A DNA stretch of 12,557 bases, from the NCBI GenBank assembly GCA_003024985.2, contig PXIH01S0010510.1, one strand, 5' to 3'. The stretch is from Euperipatoides rowelli (lineage: Eukaryota > Onychophora > Udeonychophora > Euonychophora > Peripatopsidae). Under the pieces are notes generated by a model. The model searched no databases, was not told the origin of the DNA, and saw only the letters and a program-made list of their open reading frames with translations. Position 1 is the stretch's first letter; each line of letters starts with the position of its first letter. Below, piece by piece: positions 1 to 9,829 of the stretch. The position numbers and the translations under genes were made by a program.

Positions 1-851
1 ATTATACATAGCAGGCAAACTTTTTATCTTAATGAAGTAAACTATACATGAAAACATTCTCTAAACACTACCATTCAAGAATATATTTGACTAAATATTA
101 ATGAATAAAAAAAAATTAGCTAAATTTCTTATTTTCTTAAGCCAAAAAATAGTAAGAAATATTTGATTTTTTGTTTTTCCACTCTGGCTCATTTATAAAA
201 TAAAATTCCAAGATTCTTTCGATCAATTATTGTAACATATTGCAACCAGAAAAGGGCAGTATTAGTTAGATTCATTAATTGTATCACATAATATGAAATA
301 TTTGATGCACGGTATTACCTCGATGCACAATCCCCCCCCCCCCGACTTCCCCTAAAATTGTAGTTCTCTATGATTCTCTCAATGTCCTTTCCGTATTTGT
401 GATTAAATATTGTATTTGATAACTGTCTACAGTAATATACTGTAACTATGATATTGGCGATTATAATTTTAACTGCAAATATTATAATACTGTATATGGC
501 TGTATCGGAAAATACCCCTTTATTAAGTAGCAGCCCCTCCTCGACAGAATATCCCCAAAAGTCATAATAGTAGACTATAATTTTTAATAACAATACGGTA
601 CCTATACAAATTGTTTATAATAATAATTGAATAAGGAAAGCTTTTTTACAAGCTTTTCAAACATTTGCTAATACTGTATATAAATTAAAAAAAAAAAAAG
701 CTTACAAATAATTTAGACCAGCATATTTATGACAGATCCAACTAGTTTATATAACATAACATTAGTCAATATTTAAAAAATATAAATTATTTGATACAAA
801 CAAGAGTTATTATGAACAATATACTAATTAAATTAAGTTTCATAATCTTAC
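1..851. other. AT-rich non-coding stretch (likely intron)
   Basis: I see no supportable exon here. The stretch follows, in gene orientation, the exon that ends at 852 with a consensus splice donor, so it is most likely the start of the next intron of the minus-strand gene. It is rich in A and T runs, including about 13 A near 686-698. A minus-strand open frame at 315-593 crosses the C12 run and is made largely of isoleucine, valine and tyrosine codons, as AT-rich non-coding DNA gives by chance. It has no acceptor or donor arrangement that I trust. Confidence 0.5.
332..343. repeat. C12 homopolymer run
   Basis: Twelve consecutive C on the plus strand, followed by GACTTCCCC. It is the longest G/C homopolymer in an otherwise very AT-rich region, and its length is likely to vary between individuals or sequence reads. 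Confidence 0.9.
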
Positions 852-1118
852 CGAAGGTTTTATCTGATCCACCACCCCAATCAGATTAAAACACAAAGCA
901 TTACCCTGACATTGCCCATTTAGCTTGGTCACCAACAGCAAAATTGCACTGCAATTGGATAAACCTCGACAATGAAATTCTACATGAATGTTTTCACGAG
1001 CATTGTTTGCCAGGCGAAAGAAACTACCTTTAGGGAGTGAAAAGCGTTGAGCATCTTTTCCGAGGATCAAGCCATGATAAATCATATACATATGAGAGGA
1101 TATGTTGCTGAGTCGAAT
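852..1118 (-). CDS. CFAP47: Exon of CFAP47-like gene: beta-sandwich (ASH/Hydin-type) domain
   Basis: An 89-codon internal exon, open throughout in phase 0 at both ends. On the minus strand it is preceded by a T-rich tract ending TTTCAG (AG at 1120-1119) and followed by the donor GTAAGA (from 851). The protein begins IRLSNISSHMYMIYHGLI, then GKDAQRFSLPKGSFF, then an IHVEFHCRGLS stretch and a hydrophobic AILLLVTK strand. Alternating beta-strand segments with an FSLPKG turn and a VEF strand match the ASPM/SPD-2/Hydin-type immunoglobulin-like folds found after the calponin-homology domain in CFAP47. That protein is a large component of the axoneme of motile cilia and sperm flagella. The methionines inside the exon are not starts. 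The exon reads on in frame from the one at 1617-1483. The gene name rests on my recognition of the family, not on a search. Hydin or another ASH-domain ciliary protein is the alternative. Confidence 0.75.
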
Positions 1119-1482
1119 CTGAAAAAAAATAATTAAATAATCAACATTATTCCTTAAAAAGTAAAATATTGGAATACATCAATGATGTGAAGTACTGGTA
1201 AATAATAAATCATACTTTATACATTGATTTGACATAGGTTCAAGTATAAGAAGTACAGTTATATTATAATACAGCTATGGTTGCTATCTTAATCACCAAG
1301 GTAACCAGTTATAATTTAAAAAAATTGCAGTTTCATTTCTTGTGCTAACCTTGTCACTTTTTTTAAAAAAAATGAGGAAATTCTTTAGTTAAGATAATTT
1401 TATTTTGTGAACAATTATTTTTAAAATAAATTTTAAAAAGGTTAATATTTTTATTGAAGAATACTTTTAATTACACACTTAC

Positions 1483-1617
1483 CTGTCTTGAACTCCTTGA
1501 ATGTAAAGCCCCAGTAAATTCTATATTGCAAAGTGGGAGACAGTGTGGCAATATTTGATAAAGATGAACACACAACATCAACAAGGCGATTGGTTTAGGA
1601 TTTGTTATATCAGTGGC
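1483..1617 (-). CDS. CFAP47: Exon of CFAP47-like gene: end of CH-like domain and linker
   Basis: A 45-codon internal exon in phase 0 at both ends. The minus-strand acceptor is a T-rich tract ending CTTAAG (AG at 1619-1618). The donor is CAG followed by GTAAGT, a perfect consensus. The protein starts ATDITNPKPIALLMLCVHLY, followed by an ILPHCLP segment and IEFTGALH. The first part reads as the last helix of a calponin-homology-like domain, with an NPKP turn leading into a leucine-rich helix. The IEFTG strand begins the following beta-sandwich domain that continues in the exon at 1118-852. Only 364 bases of intron separate the two exons. Joining them in phase 0 gives one continuous reading frame. 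Confidence 0.8.
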
Positions 1618-1948
1618 CTTAAGAAGAATAAATAAATGTTAAAAAAAGGAACAATATGTAATCTAACAAGTAACCAAATATTTAGTCTACTTATCTATTT
1701 CATATTCATTCGAATTTGGATTTTCTTAAAATGGCAAACCTACTAATATTTATTTTTTAAACCAGTGTACAATATCTGACATTAAAAGGGTTCAAGTAAG
1801 TTCAAAATATAAACACAGCAAACTGAGAGGATGAAACTGTCTATTCGAGAAAATAATGTATTTCTTATTAGATAAAACATTGTTAATTCTGACATATTAA
1901 GTCCTGTTAGATAAGTAAATAGAAAAATAATTTTCAATTGAAACTTAC

Positions 1949-2044
1949 CTCAGGTAGCTTAGTCAGTAATAATTTGTGATAAGCAAGGGTGTCACCCTCT
2001 CTTTGTTCCCATGGAATATGAGAAGCTTTGCCATGAGGATAAAT
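1949..2044 (-). CDS. CFAP47: Exon of CFAP47-like gene: 32-codon symmetric exon
   Basis: A 32-codon exon in phase 0 at both ends. The donor is strong (GAG then GTAAGTTT, intron from 1948). The acceptor is weaker: ACTATATAG with a poor pyrimidine tract (AG at 2046-2045). An in-frame TAG sits across the acceptor, so the exon cannot extend further upstream in this frame. A shorter start at an internal AG is possible, for example just before GGTGACACC. The protein begins IYPHGKASHIPWEQREGD and ends KLLLTKLPE. Its neighbours (exon ending DYDLQ and exon beginning ATDITNPKP) would also join in frame without it, so skipping is tolerated. I do not recognise a domain in this piece itself. Confidence 0.6.
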
Positions 2045-3848
2045 CTATATAGTATAAAGTATACACCACTTCCAAGAAGTTGTCATAGGATAGTTAAGGT
2101 AATAAATTTCAAGTATATTTATTTTTCTTCTTGATCACAAAAATAAATACAAAAAAATGTTATGTGTTGTGTCATATAACTTTTAATTTGGCATCCTTTA
2201 TGAGGCCATGAGACTTGGTCACATGATGTCCTACCATCTTTTAAATAACCAGTGCTAATGTGAATTATTGTAAAACTCCTCCGTCTCACCTTGTTCACAG
2301 TGATTTTTTTTTAGTTTTTCACCTCATGTACTGTATGTCGGAGGGGTTTATGACCTTGAAAGGGCGAGCTCTGTCTAAATCTGACATCTTCAACCCGACA
2401 TTTAAAGACCATGAATATGGCTGTGCCTTATTATCGTCCTTATTTTCCCAAATTAAAGCAGTTTCATAATATTTTAGTCTTATTTCTATTTAATATACAG
2501 TAGTATAAACCTAGTTATTTATTTAAAAGATTTCGAACAAAGTCAATGTAGGCTACCTGTGTTACTTATTGGATTATTATGTTTCTTTGTATGACCGTAC
2601 ATGATAGCATGGTTATGTTACATGCAAGACGCTGTGTATAGCGTCCAACTGATGTTAACTCTGTAAAATGGTAAAAGCCTTCTTTCTACATTTATACTAT
2701 TCAGAATGATTCTTATTTATACACCTTTCCAATGTAGGTAGCTATATCATGTTAAATACAAAGGATTTGCTTACTTATAAGCAAGTTGTCAATCCAGTTT
2801 ATTTTCTTTGCTAATACTCACCAATTGTTCTTATAACAAGTTATCCAACCTGTTATAATGTATATAGATGACAATTGTAGGAACACTGGCTCTAGAAATG
2901 CAATGGGAACATATAGAATTTATTAGGAAGTAAGGAATGTGTGAAACAGTAGTGATATAATAAAGGAATGATCACTAACAAGAGGGCTGAGATAGTGGCA
3001 ACAATTAAGGTCCTAACTATAAAAAATCACGGATCAACCATCTGATGATTCATTTTAATAGCACAATGTTGGCTAACACTGTTAATTTATGGTACAAATC
3101 TTGGGCTTAAAATAGTTGGAGATCATACCAGGGGAAGAGCAATACATATAAAAGATATCTGGAGTTACTATTTGGGTGTTAAAAGGGATTAGGATTCACA
3201 TGACATTTATACTAGGACATACAATAAAAGAATGAGTGCACAAATTAGTCAAAAGAAAAAGTGAGATTAGTAAAAATCTGAATTTAGATGATCCTAGTGC
3301 TTCCAGCTTTGGATATGAAGATCATATCTAGAATTATCACTAAATCTCTTAATAACGACTTAATCAATAATGCTCTGATTAGGGATATCAAATTATTGAA
3401 TATCATATCAATGGTATGTGATTATAGGATTTGGAACAGAGGTCAGTGAATGAAGGTTTAAATTAAATTAGTGGTCCTGCCTAGGTCCCATAGGTCTAGG
3501 GCAGTAGAATTCAATTAACATTATACTTGGATTTGTCAGGCTGGATGAAAAGATAACACATACAGGGATGTCATCTTTATGTTGAATGCCCTTTATAAGG
3601 ACTGAAAGATTTTCTAAGTCGCCTGTTAATTACACGATTAAGTCGATTAATGTTAGTTAGGTTTTGTCCATTACAATTTTTTTTTTTTACTTTGTATTAC
3701 TATGTAAATTTTTCATAACCAGATTTGGGCTAAAAAAAATTTAATTGCCACTTGTATTCATTCATTTGTTTAATTGAATAAAGTATACCTAGAGTATACA
3801 TGGAATCTTTAGTAAATATTTCTAGAGTGAGATCTCTATTGATATAAA
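2045..3848. other. Intron sequence, first part of the 6 kb intron
   Basis: No exon is supported here. A plus-strand open frame at 2260-2469 has no splice or family signal. The segment at about 2880-3660 has fewer homopolymer runs and a more even base composition than the rest of the intron, and may be an old inserted sequence, but I cannot name it. A run of T lies near 3677-3687. Confidence 0.5.
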
Positions 3849-4855
3849 GGCACGTTTAAACTGAAATAGCGAATCATCCGATACGTGTTCCGGAACAGAA
3901 TATCGGAATGGTCGTGTTTATACTGCCTTCAGGCATGACTGAATTTGCAATACATGATTTTTAAATAGCGGTAATCACACAAATCATGCAGGAAGTTGAC
4001 TACGATAGTACAGTATGATGATAGTTTGTTTATAATTAATCTCAAAATTGAGGAACGAAAAAAAAAAAAACTACAGCAATCATACATAGCTTCAGATATT
4101 GTTTGGAAAATAGTTGAAATTCTCTTCAGACAAGTAAGCTGATAAAGTGTAGGCTACTAGCCTATTCTTATTTGTTCACAATGTTTTAATTTAAGATAAA
4201 CTTATTATAAATTTACTTTTTGGTATTAAATATTGTTTTTCACTTTCAAATGTATTATTTTGTTTAATGTTTTATGAAGTAATAAAACAAGTTTAAGGTG
4301 GTGCAATGCCATCTTTAAAAATTTAAAAAAAAAAAAAATCTTACTTTATGTTCTTTGAGAACGTGATAAGTCTTTTAATTCATTCAAAGTTAGCATAAAT
4401 GCTCAAAAAATTCTGAATAAACTAAACTAAACTTACATTAAATTAAGAGCANGCTTTGATTCAGACAATATTATTTTGGGTGAGAAAGAGGAAGATTTAA
4501 AGAAAAGAGGGGAAAGTGGGAGGGGAGTCATTTACATTGATTTATTTCCTTATTATAATTCATCGATTTTATTCACTTTTTTAATTTATTTGATTTGTTT
4601 TTCAAATACGTTATTAATTTGAGATTATTAAAATAACTGTATAAGCCAATGGCTTAAATCTTTGATTCAATAAATAAATAATAAAACTTAACTTCAGCTG
4701 ACGTCTTTTAAAATAGCACCGGTCGTTATAAAATCTTGACAAATTGAACATGTGTGCAATCGTTGATCATAGCCAGAGCGGATGTGACATAATTTTAGCG
4801 AATCCTATTGCTGTATAGGATCTTGTAACGCGTTTTTACTTATAGCCTGAGGCAT

Positions 4856-4892
4856 CTATCGCAACAGAAATCTAGAAACTGTTGCGGTATAG
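4856..4892. repeat. Short hairpin inside the TIR element
   Basis: CGCAACAG at 4860-4867 pairs perfectly with CTGTTGCG at 4879-4886 around an 11-base loop. The flanking CTAT and ATAG extend the arms, with two extra bases on the right side. It lies in the right subterminal region of the element at 3849-5000, about 110 bases from its end. Confidence 0.7.
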
Positions 4893-4900
4893 GATTCGGT

Positions 4901-4920
4901 ATTCTGTTCCGGAACAGAAT
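4901..4920. repeat. Perfect 20-bp palindrome ATTCTGTTCCGGAACAGAAT
   Basis: The 20 bases equal their own reverse complement. A 12-bp version (TGTTCCGGAACA) is at 3886-3897 near the left end of the same element, and an 8-bp core (TTCCGGAA) is at 4959-4966. A repeated palindrome near both ends of a transposon-like element could be a dimeric protein binding site, such as a transposase site. That role is inference. Confidence 0.85.
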
Positions 4921-6867
4921 TCGGTTGTGTGTTTATACTGGTCAATACTCACAGCACATTCCGGAACGTGTTTCGGAAAAATCGCCAGTGTAAACGTGGC
5001 TTAAGAGATATCTCAAGGTGCATTGGATATGAAAAACTAACTCTTGTTATTTGGAAGTTAGTTCTCACATCATAATTTTTTGTGTGTGTGGAAATTGCTG
5101 ATTTTTTTGTAATGTTTAATGATTAAATCTCAGTTGAAAACATAATGTTATGAGATGTTTATTGTTATTCACAATAAATTGGAAAAACAATTATGTCGAT
5201 TAAAATGTAGATTCAAAATGGATGGTGTTAGATATATCTAGCACGTGTCATTTATCAATATCAATTGATAAATTACAGAATAAATCTAGGAAATTTATTC
5301 CTATAATTGTAGCCTACTTTATTTGACCAACCATTTTTTCAATTTATTCCTATTGCATATCATGTTATTTTAATCTTGATGTGCTGCTATTGTACTTCTA
5401 CCATCTCATGCTCTCTCCTTGATCTTCCTTCTCTGGGATAGCCACCCCCCATCCCTTTTCCCTGAAATGAAATAAGAACTTTAATCATGGACAATAATAA
5501 ATTATATTAATTTATAACTTGAAATTGCAATTAAAACTGCTTAATGATACGGACATCATCCAATTTTATCTAAATATTATGGAGGAAACTTTGGAAAACT
5601 GCTTAATAAAACCTGGAGAGGACATCTTTACAACGGTCGGCTTGGTTACCAATCTTCTGCTAATTTCAATTTCATCTTGAAAAAATAATAGTTCCAATTT
5701 TTCTCACCTGGCGGAGAATACATCTTTTGTGCATTTAATGTACATAAACAGCAAATGAGTTACTAACGCTCTATTAAAATAAAATCAACAATGATACTAA
5801 CGCTAGTGACAACAATGGGATATAAAAGTTCATGCACAGACTATTCGAGAGAATTTTGCCAGAATATCAAGGAGTTCAGAAAGACAGCAGACTTTAGTCT
5901 GAATTCGAACACCAGAATAATGTGGGGATCTCAAGCTATACCTAAGAGATGCCCACCTGTGTAAATAAACCTGTAACATACTTTCCTCTACATACTCTAG
6001 CAATAGTCAGAAGTTTACCTATACTCAACAACAATCTACAGTACTCAGTTCCTTTACCAGTATTTGTGCAACCGCCTTCATTAAGCAGTATCAGTTTTCC
6101 TCTACAACTTTTTGGCTGAATAATCCCAGATCCCGATACCAAACCAGTGTGAACTTTCAAAAAAACTTAAGCAACCCCCCTTATATACTTTTTATCTTAA
6201 AGACTTTAATTTTGGTTTCACCCGATTTCCCCACCCCTCTGGCTAGGCCCTTATTACCTCTTCCCCTCTCTTTCTCCTCTCTTTGCTGTGCATTCTGACT
6301 AATTATATAACGGTAATCAGTAATTTATTAAGGGAAAATATTGTAACTTTTATTAATGGGAATGGATATCTTTGTCAATTTTGATTTTATGCAAATAAAT
6401 AGGTTTGTTTGCTAAACAGCTCTGAGTTTGTGTGTAGTTCTAAGATATCCGAAATGCATTATTTAATTTTTAATTATTTTTTCAGATGCCTATCCTAGCA
6501 TCGCGAGATGGGGGTAGTACCTGCTCACTTCTATCAGGGCAGGGATAAAAAAGGGTTACTCACCCTTTCTCCCCCTTAATCCCTAGTCGGCCGGTTTGGA
6601 CTGTTATTTTATTAGGTTTAGCCAGCTCTCCCTTTTCTTGTCTCATTGTGCTGGTTTATTAGCCCCCTTATGAGATCTTATCACAAATTGGCACAATTTG
6701 ACCCCTTTTCAGTTTACATTATATCTATGTTAAGCTTACGTGTACATGTGAATGTATTAAATTATACTTAATTTATGCAGTTTGCATGTAAGTATACAGT
6801 AGTTATAGGCTAGTTTTAAAGATATAATATATACTCGGTAATTTTGCCTGGAATTTATTTCTCCGAT

Positions 6868-6959
6868 CTGTGAAAGTTCATATGTGGATGCGTATATGCC
6901 ATCTGAGCGCTCCGCTATCCCACATATGGGCTATGGTGATAATAGGAATACTTTCACAG
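6868..6959. repeat. Nested inverted repeat
   Basis: The outer arms CTGTGAAAGT (6868-6877) and ACTTTCACAG (6950-6959) are perfect 10-base complements. Inside them, CATATGTGG (6879-6887) pairs with CCACATATG (6920-6928). The whole can fold as a hairpin with an asymmetric internal loop. Confidence 0.7.
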
Positions 6960-6965
6960 TCAGAT

Positions 6966-7037
6966 ATCATATTTGTGATGCAAAGAGGTAGGTAGCATGA
7001 TTGTTCACATCCGCACCGCATGTATCGCAAATATGAT
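6966..7037. repeat. Second inverted repeat, adjacent to the first
   Basis: ATCATATTTGTGAT at 6966-6979 is the reverse complement of ATCGCAAATATGAT at 7024-7037 with one mismatch in 14 bases. It starts six bases after the previous inverted repeat ends, so two hairpins sit side by side. Confidence 0.7.
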
Positions 7038-7290
7038 CAAGAGTGGCCCAGTTTCCAGGATTCATGCGATTATAAATTAGATTCTCTTATTAGCAATGAT
7101 GAGAAAATTAGATTTATAAGGTATGTTATTGGAAATAAGGTCCCCCATCCTAGTAGGTTTATTCAATATCTCATATGGCTATGAGCTTTCCCACGCATTG
7201 CCTTAATTGAGCGTTGGTTTCGGAGATAAGTAGTCATATAGATTAATGAAATAGATCAGGCTTGGATGTAATTTAATTGTTTCCAAACTC

Positions 7291-7356
7291 CATAATCTTC
7301 CTCGTGATAGAATAGAGAAAATTAGGGGGGAGGGAAGCTCTATGAGGAAGGTTATG
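7291..7356. repeat. Inverted repeat with 13-base arms
   Basis: CATAATCTTCCTC at 7291-7303 pairs with GAGGAAGGTTATG at 7344-7356 with one mismatch. About 40 bases lie between the arms, including a GGGGGGAGGG run. No function is evident. Confidence 0.6.
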
Positions 7357-8023
7357 AACAGTCCAACAAAGCCTTACCACTTTGGTATTTAACACATGTA
7401 AGAGCCCTAACATGAACAAATCACATGTAACAAGGTTTACATAAGACATTTACTAGTCTATATTTTTCATTAAAGATTCATAACACACACTATATTTATC
7501 AAAAATATAACTGTCCTGTCCCAGTTAAAATATTTTTTATTTATTTATTTACTACTTATTCCTACAAAATCACATTTATTCATTTGCTACCACAATTAAC
7601 TGCTTTCACCCATCACTTTATCCAGGTGAGGTTGATACAGGTACAGCAAGAACTTCTGACAGCTGAATCCTGTTGCAGTTCGAGAATTTGACAACCACAG
7701 GGTTATATCTTTCTAGTGAGAAGTCAGTGCAAAAAAAAATAGCATTAACAAACGTAAATTGGTGAGCTTATGTGACAATTCAACAAAACAAAATGGAAAC
7801 AGAATTCTCAGGCTGTTAGAATAGGGCATAGATTTTATACAAACACCCTCAAAGGAAGCATAAAAAAAAGATACGTCCAATTGTTCAATCAAAAGAACTT
7901 ATCCCATAACTTCAAAATTTTCTTTTGTGAGCTCCCAAATACAACAAATTCAAGGAAGAACTTTTAAGAAACTACTAACTGTAATTATTAATAAAATTGA
8001 ACTAATAGTTGAAATCTATTTAC

Positions 8024-8140
8024 CTGCAAATCATAATCTATATCTAAAGTATGAATAGCTGTTATAACTCTTAAAGCATTGTGCAATAATTGCTCTGGTG
8101 TTTGTGGATGGGTGTACATCATTTCTAGCAGATTCTGCAC
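8024..8140 (-). CDS. CFAP47: Exon of CFAP47-like gene: CH-like domain helices
   Basis: A 39-codon internal exon in phase 0 at both ends. On the minus strand it follows a long T tract ending TTTTAAG (AG at 8142-8141) and ends in CAG before GTAAAT (intron from 8023). It encodes VQNLLEMMYTHPQTPEQLLH followed by NALRVITAIHTLDIDYDLQ. The pattern of a TPEQ turn, then an amphipathic NALRVITAI helix ending in a short hydrophobic stretch, resembles the later helices of calponin-homology domains. In those, an xNAxxxxxA helix precedes a short loop and the final helix. It continues in frame from the exon at 9927-9830. Confidence 0.8.
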
Positions 8141-9829
8141 CTTAAAAAAAACAAACAAAGATATAGACCGTAGTCTTAAAATGAAATCAAAGTCTTATAT
8201 ATGATAATGGTATATAGCCTACTGTACAATTTGTTAAATTCTTTTAGAAGTGTAAATATAAAAAATTATGACATTTCTGAATGTAGACTACAACGTTATT
8301 TAGGTCAAGGTTCGGTGGAATAATTTTACTCATGGCGATCATGACTACTGCGTGCTTGCATATATACACCAGGGATCTGGTTTGATCACCAGGAGGCACA
8401 GTATCTCTTCATTTTTTCCAGGCCAAACTACTCAGTTGTTTTTTTTCTGTATGAAAAAGACTGTTAAAATGCCGGGCTAGAGAAAAATACGAGACTTGGC
8501 CCTTAAAAATGCAAAGGTGGGAATAGCCGTCCTTAAGTAAGAACTAAAACTAGCAGAATTCCTAAGAAGATAACATAAGATTTAAGGAGTTTATAGGAGG
8601 AAGAAAGGAAGACTTTTAAAAATACACTGAATTTATACATACCGTAATATCTATATTGTATGTGGCAGAAAGGAAATCGACTGTCATCTATTCATTAAAA
8701 TTGTAACTAGATTAAGCTTTAACTTTTTAAATAATATTTTTTCATAAAATTTTTAAAAATAAAAAAAGCTAACAAGTATTCGGTTTTAACTTTTAGAATT
8801 TTGTCATTTTTAAATCAATGGGGGAGGGGGAGAAAGCAAGGGCGGGAGACAAAAATAAGATTGTCATTTTTTAAACAAACAGGGGAAGGGGCAAAACAGA
8901 TGGAAGGGGAAAATATTAATTGCCATCATTTAACATCCTAGGGTGTATGGTAGAGGGGGAGGGGCCCAGCTGTTCTGCACTAGGTTATCTAGTTGCAAAT
9001 AAAATCCCTTCACTCTTCGGCAGGGGTATATATTCTTATCAAAGTGAGCGAACAGCTTGGGAAGAATTTTGCCTTCGAGAAGAAATTGAAGCATTTGATT
9101 AAAAAAAATATTGAAAGCTTGATCAAACATAATCATTAATTGAATAGACAGACATATATTAACAAAAATTTATTAATGTACCGGTAGCCTATATATTTTA
9201 TCTAATTACCTAAATTATTTTAAATTATTATTCCTTTATTAATGTTTAAAAAAAAGATAATTCTGTCACTCTCGGTACTCGGGAAGATTTTCAGTTTAAC
9301 ATGAAGATTATAGGCTACCCCTGCTCTTCGGAGTGAAACATATTTTGAATTTTTAGATAATAATGATTAATTAATTATTAATTAATAAATATCAACACTC
9401 CAAGAAAGGATAGCAATAAAAGAACATTAAAAAAAAATGAAACTGGAATAATTAAGGAGACTGTGATAATGTAATGGTTGAGAACTCCATATTGTATTTT
9501 AGCAACAGTTAATCTTTATCCAATGTGAAGAGATTTAATTTAAAATGTACTAAGAGAAGGCTATAATATGACTGAAGTCTGTTAAGTCTACAAAAAGTGG
9601 TAAAGGTAATGCACAGCAGACTAGTGGTTGAACTTTATGAGGGCTCTGCCAGTATGCTGAGAGCTGATGAAAGAATTTGAAAATGATACCATATACTGTA
9701 TATTCAACAAGAGATAAAGTGGCACAATAGGATATAGTTGAATCCTAACCACTTTGGTCTCCTTCTCATGCTGTCTCATTAATTGGTGCATTAGTATTAC
9801 TTTACAAGAATAAAGTTCACACAACTTAC
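8141..9829. other. Intron of 1,689 bases
   Basis: The intron runs from the GTAAGT donor at 9829 to the AAG acceptor at 8141, read on the minus strand. It contains the G-rich tandem repeat at 8801-8967 and a TTAATTAATT-rich patch near 9365-9390. Open frames at 8920-9102 (plus), 8930-9136 (minus) and 9621-9842 (minus) show no family signal, and the last merely overlaps the true exon end in another frame. Confidence 0.7.
8801..8967. repeat. Degenerate 60-bp G-rich tandem repeat, about 2.8 copies
   Basis: Three units begin TTGTCATTTTTAAA (8801), TTGTCATTTTTTAAA (8861) and TTGCCATCATTTAA (8920), spaced 60 and 59 bases apart. Each continues into runs of G separated by A on the plus strand. The first unit has four G runs (8820-8824, 8826-8830, 8840-8842, 8844-8846) with loops of 1, 9 and 1 bases, a relaxed G-quadruplex arrangement. 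The third unit is partial and the most diverged. Confidence 0.65.

Larger units (their letters stand above)
3849..5000. mobile_element. Non-autonomous DNA transposon-like element with TIRs and TTAA-like flanks
   Basis: The left end begins GGCACGTTTAAACTG and the right end, read inward on the minus strand, begins GCCACGTTTACACTG (13 of 15 match). After a small offset the similarity continues for about 27 bases, to a shared TTCCGGAA. The right end is flanked by TTAA (5001-5004) and the left by TAAA (3845-3848), which fits a TTAA target duplication with one change, as in piggyBac-type transposition. No open frame resembling a transposase is present. The interior is AT-rich with poly-A runs near 4059 and 4326, so the element would need an enzyme from elsewhere. 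The subterminal regions carry three TTCCGGAA palindromes. One ambiguous base (N) sits at 4452. The exact family is unknown to me. A foldback-type element or a MITE of another superfamily is possible. Confidence 0.6.
6842..7184 (+). other. Possible decayed reading frame (weak)
   Basis: Two consecutive plus-strand open stretches in different frames run 6842-6991 and about 6996-7184. Their translations are not low-complexity: the first includes SYVDAYMPSERSAIPHMGYG and the second includes KYDQEWPSFQDSCDYK. A +1 shift near 6990 would link them. They may be a fossil fragment of a transposon gene, but I recognise no family. In AT-rich DNA, open stretches of 50 to 60 codons also arise by chance, and the same bases form strong inverted repeats. 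Confidence 0.15.
5005..8023. other. Intron sequence, second part of the 6 kb intron
   Basis: No exon is supported. Pyrimidine-rich patches lie at about 5395-5460 and 6170-6300. A patch of higher GC lies at about 6485-6610. A minus-strand open frame at 5942-6160 has no recognisable family and no flanking splice sites that I trust. A TTTA microsatellite-like patch lies near 7533-7550. The inverted repeats at 6868-7037 and 7291-7356 are listed separately. Confidence 0.5.

Noticed and set aside
315-593. Minus-strand open frame of 92 codons with a possible GTAATA donor at its end
   Set aside because: It is dominated by AT-driven Ile/Val/Tyr codons, crosses a C12 run and lacks a convincing acceptor.
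2260-2469. Plus-strand open frame of 69 codons
   Set aside because: It has no recognisable motif, lies in an intron of the opposite strand, and its length is not unusual for chance.
3100-3610. Plus-strand stretches with few stops and mixed composition, considered as a fossil transposon gene
   Set aside because: The frames are interrupted every 30 to 50 codons and no known motif is visible, so chance cannot be excluded.
5942-6160. Minus-strand open frame of 72 codons in the 6 kb intron, considered as another exon
   Set aside because: No consensus acceptor and donor surround it and its protein does not fit the CH or ASH parts of the gene. The exons either side already join in phase.
8330-8400. 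GGTTTGATCACC with an upstream TGGCGATCATG, considered as the B and A boxes of a tRNA-derived SINE
   Set aside because: The A box match is poor and no tRNA-like fold or 3' tail could be seen.
8920-9136. Overlapping plus and minus open frames in the 1.7 kb intron
   Set aside because: They overlap on opposite strands, begin inside the G-rich tandem repeat and show no family signal or splice context.
9009-9340. CACTCTTCGGCAGGGG and an inverted CTGCTCTTCGGAGTG, considered as transposon ends
   Set aside because: The two do not align well as inverted repeats and the similarity is limited to a few bases.
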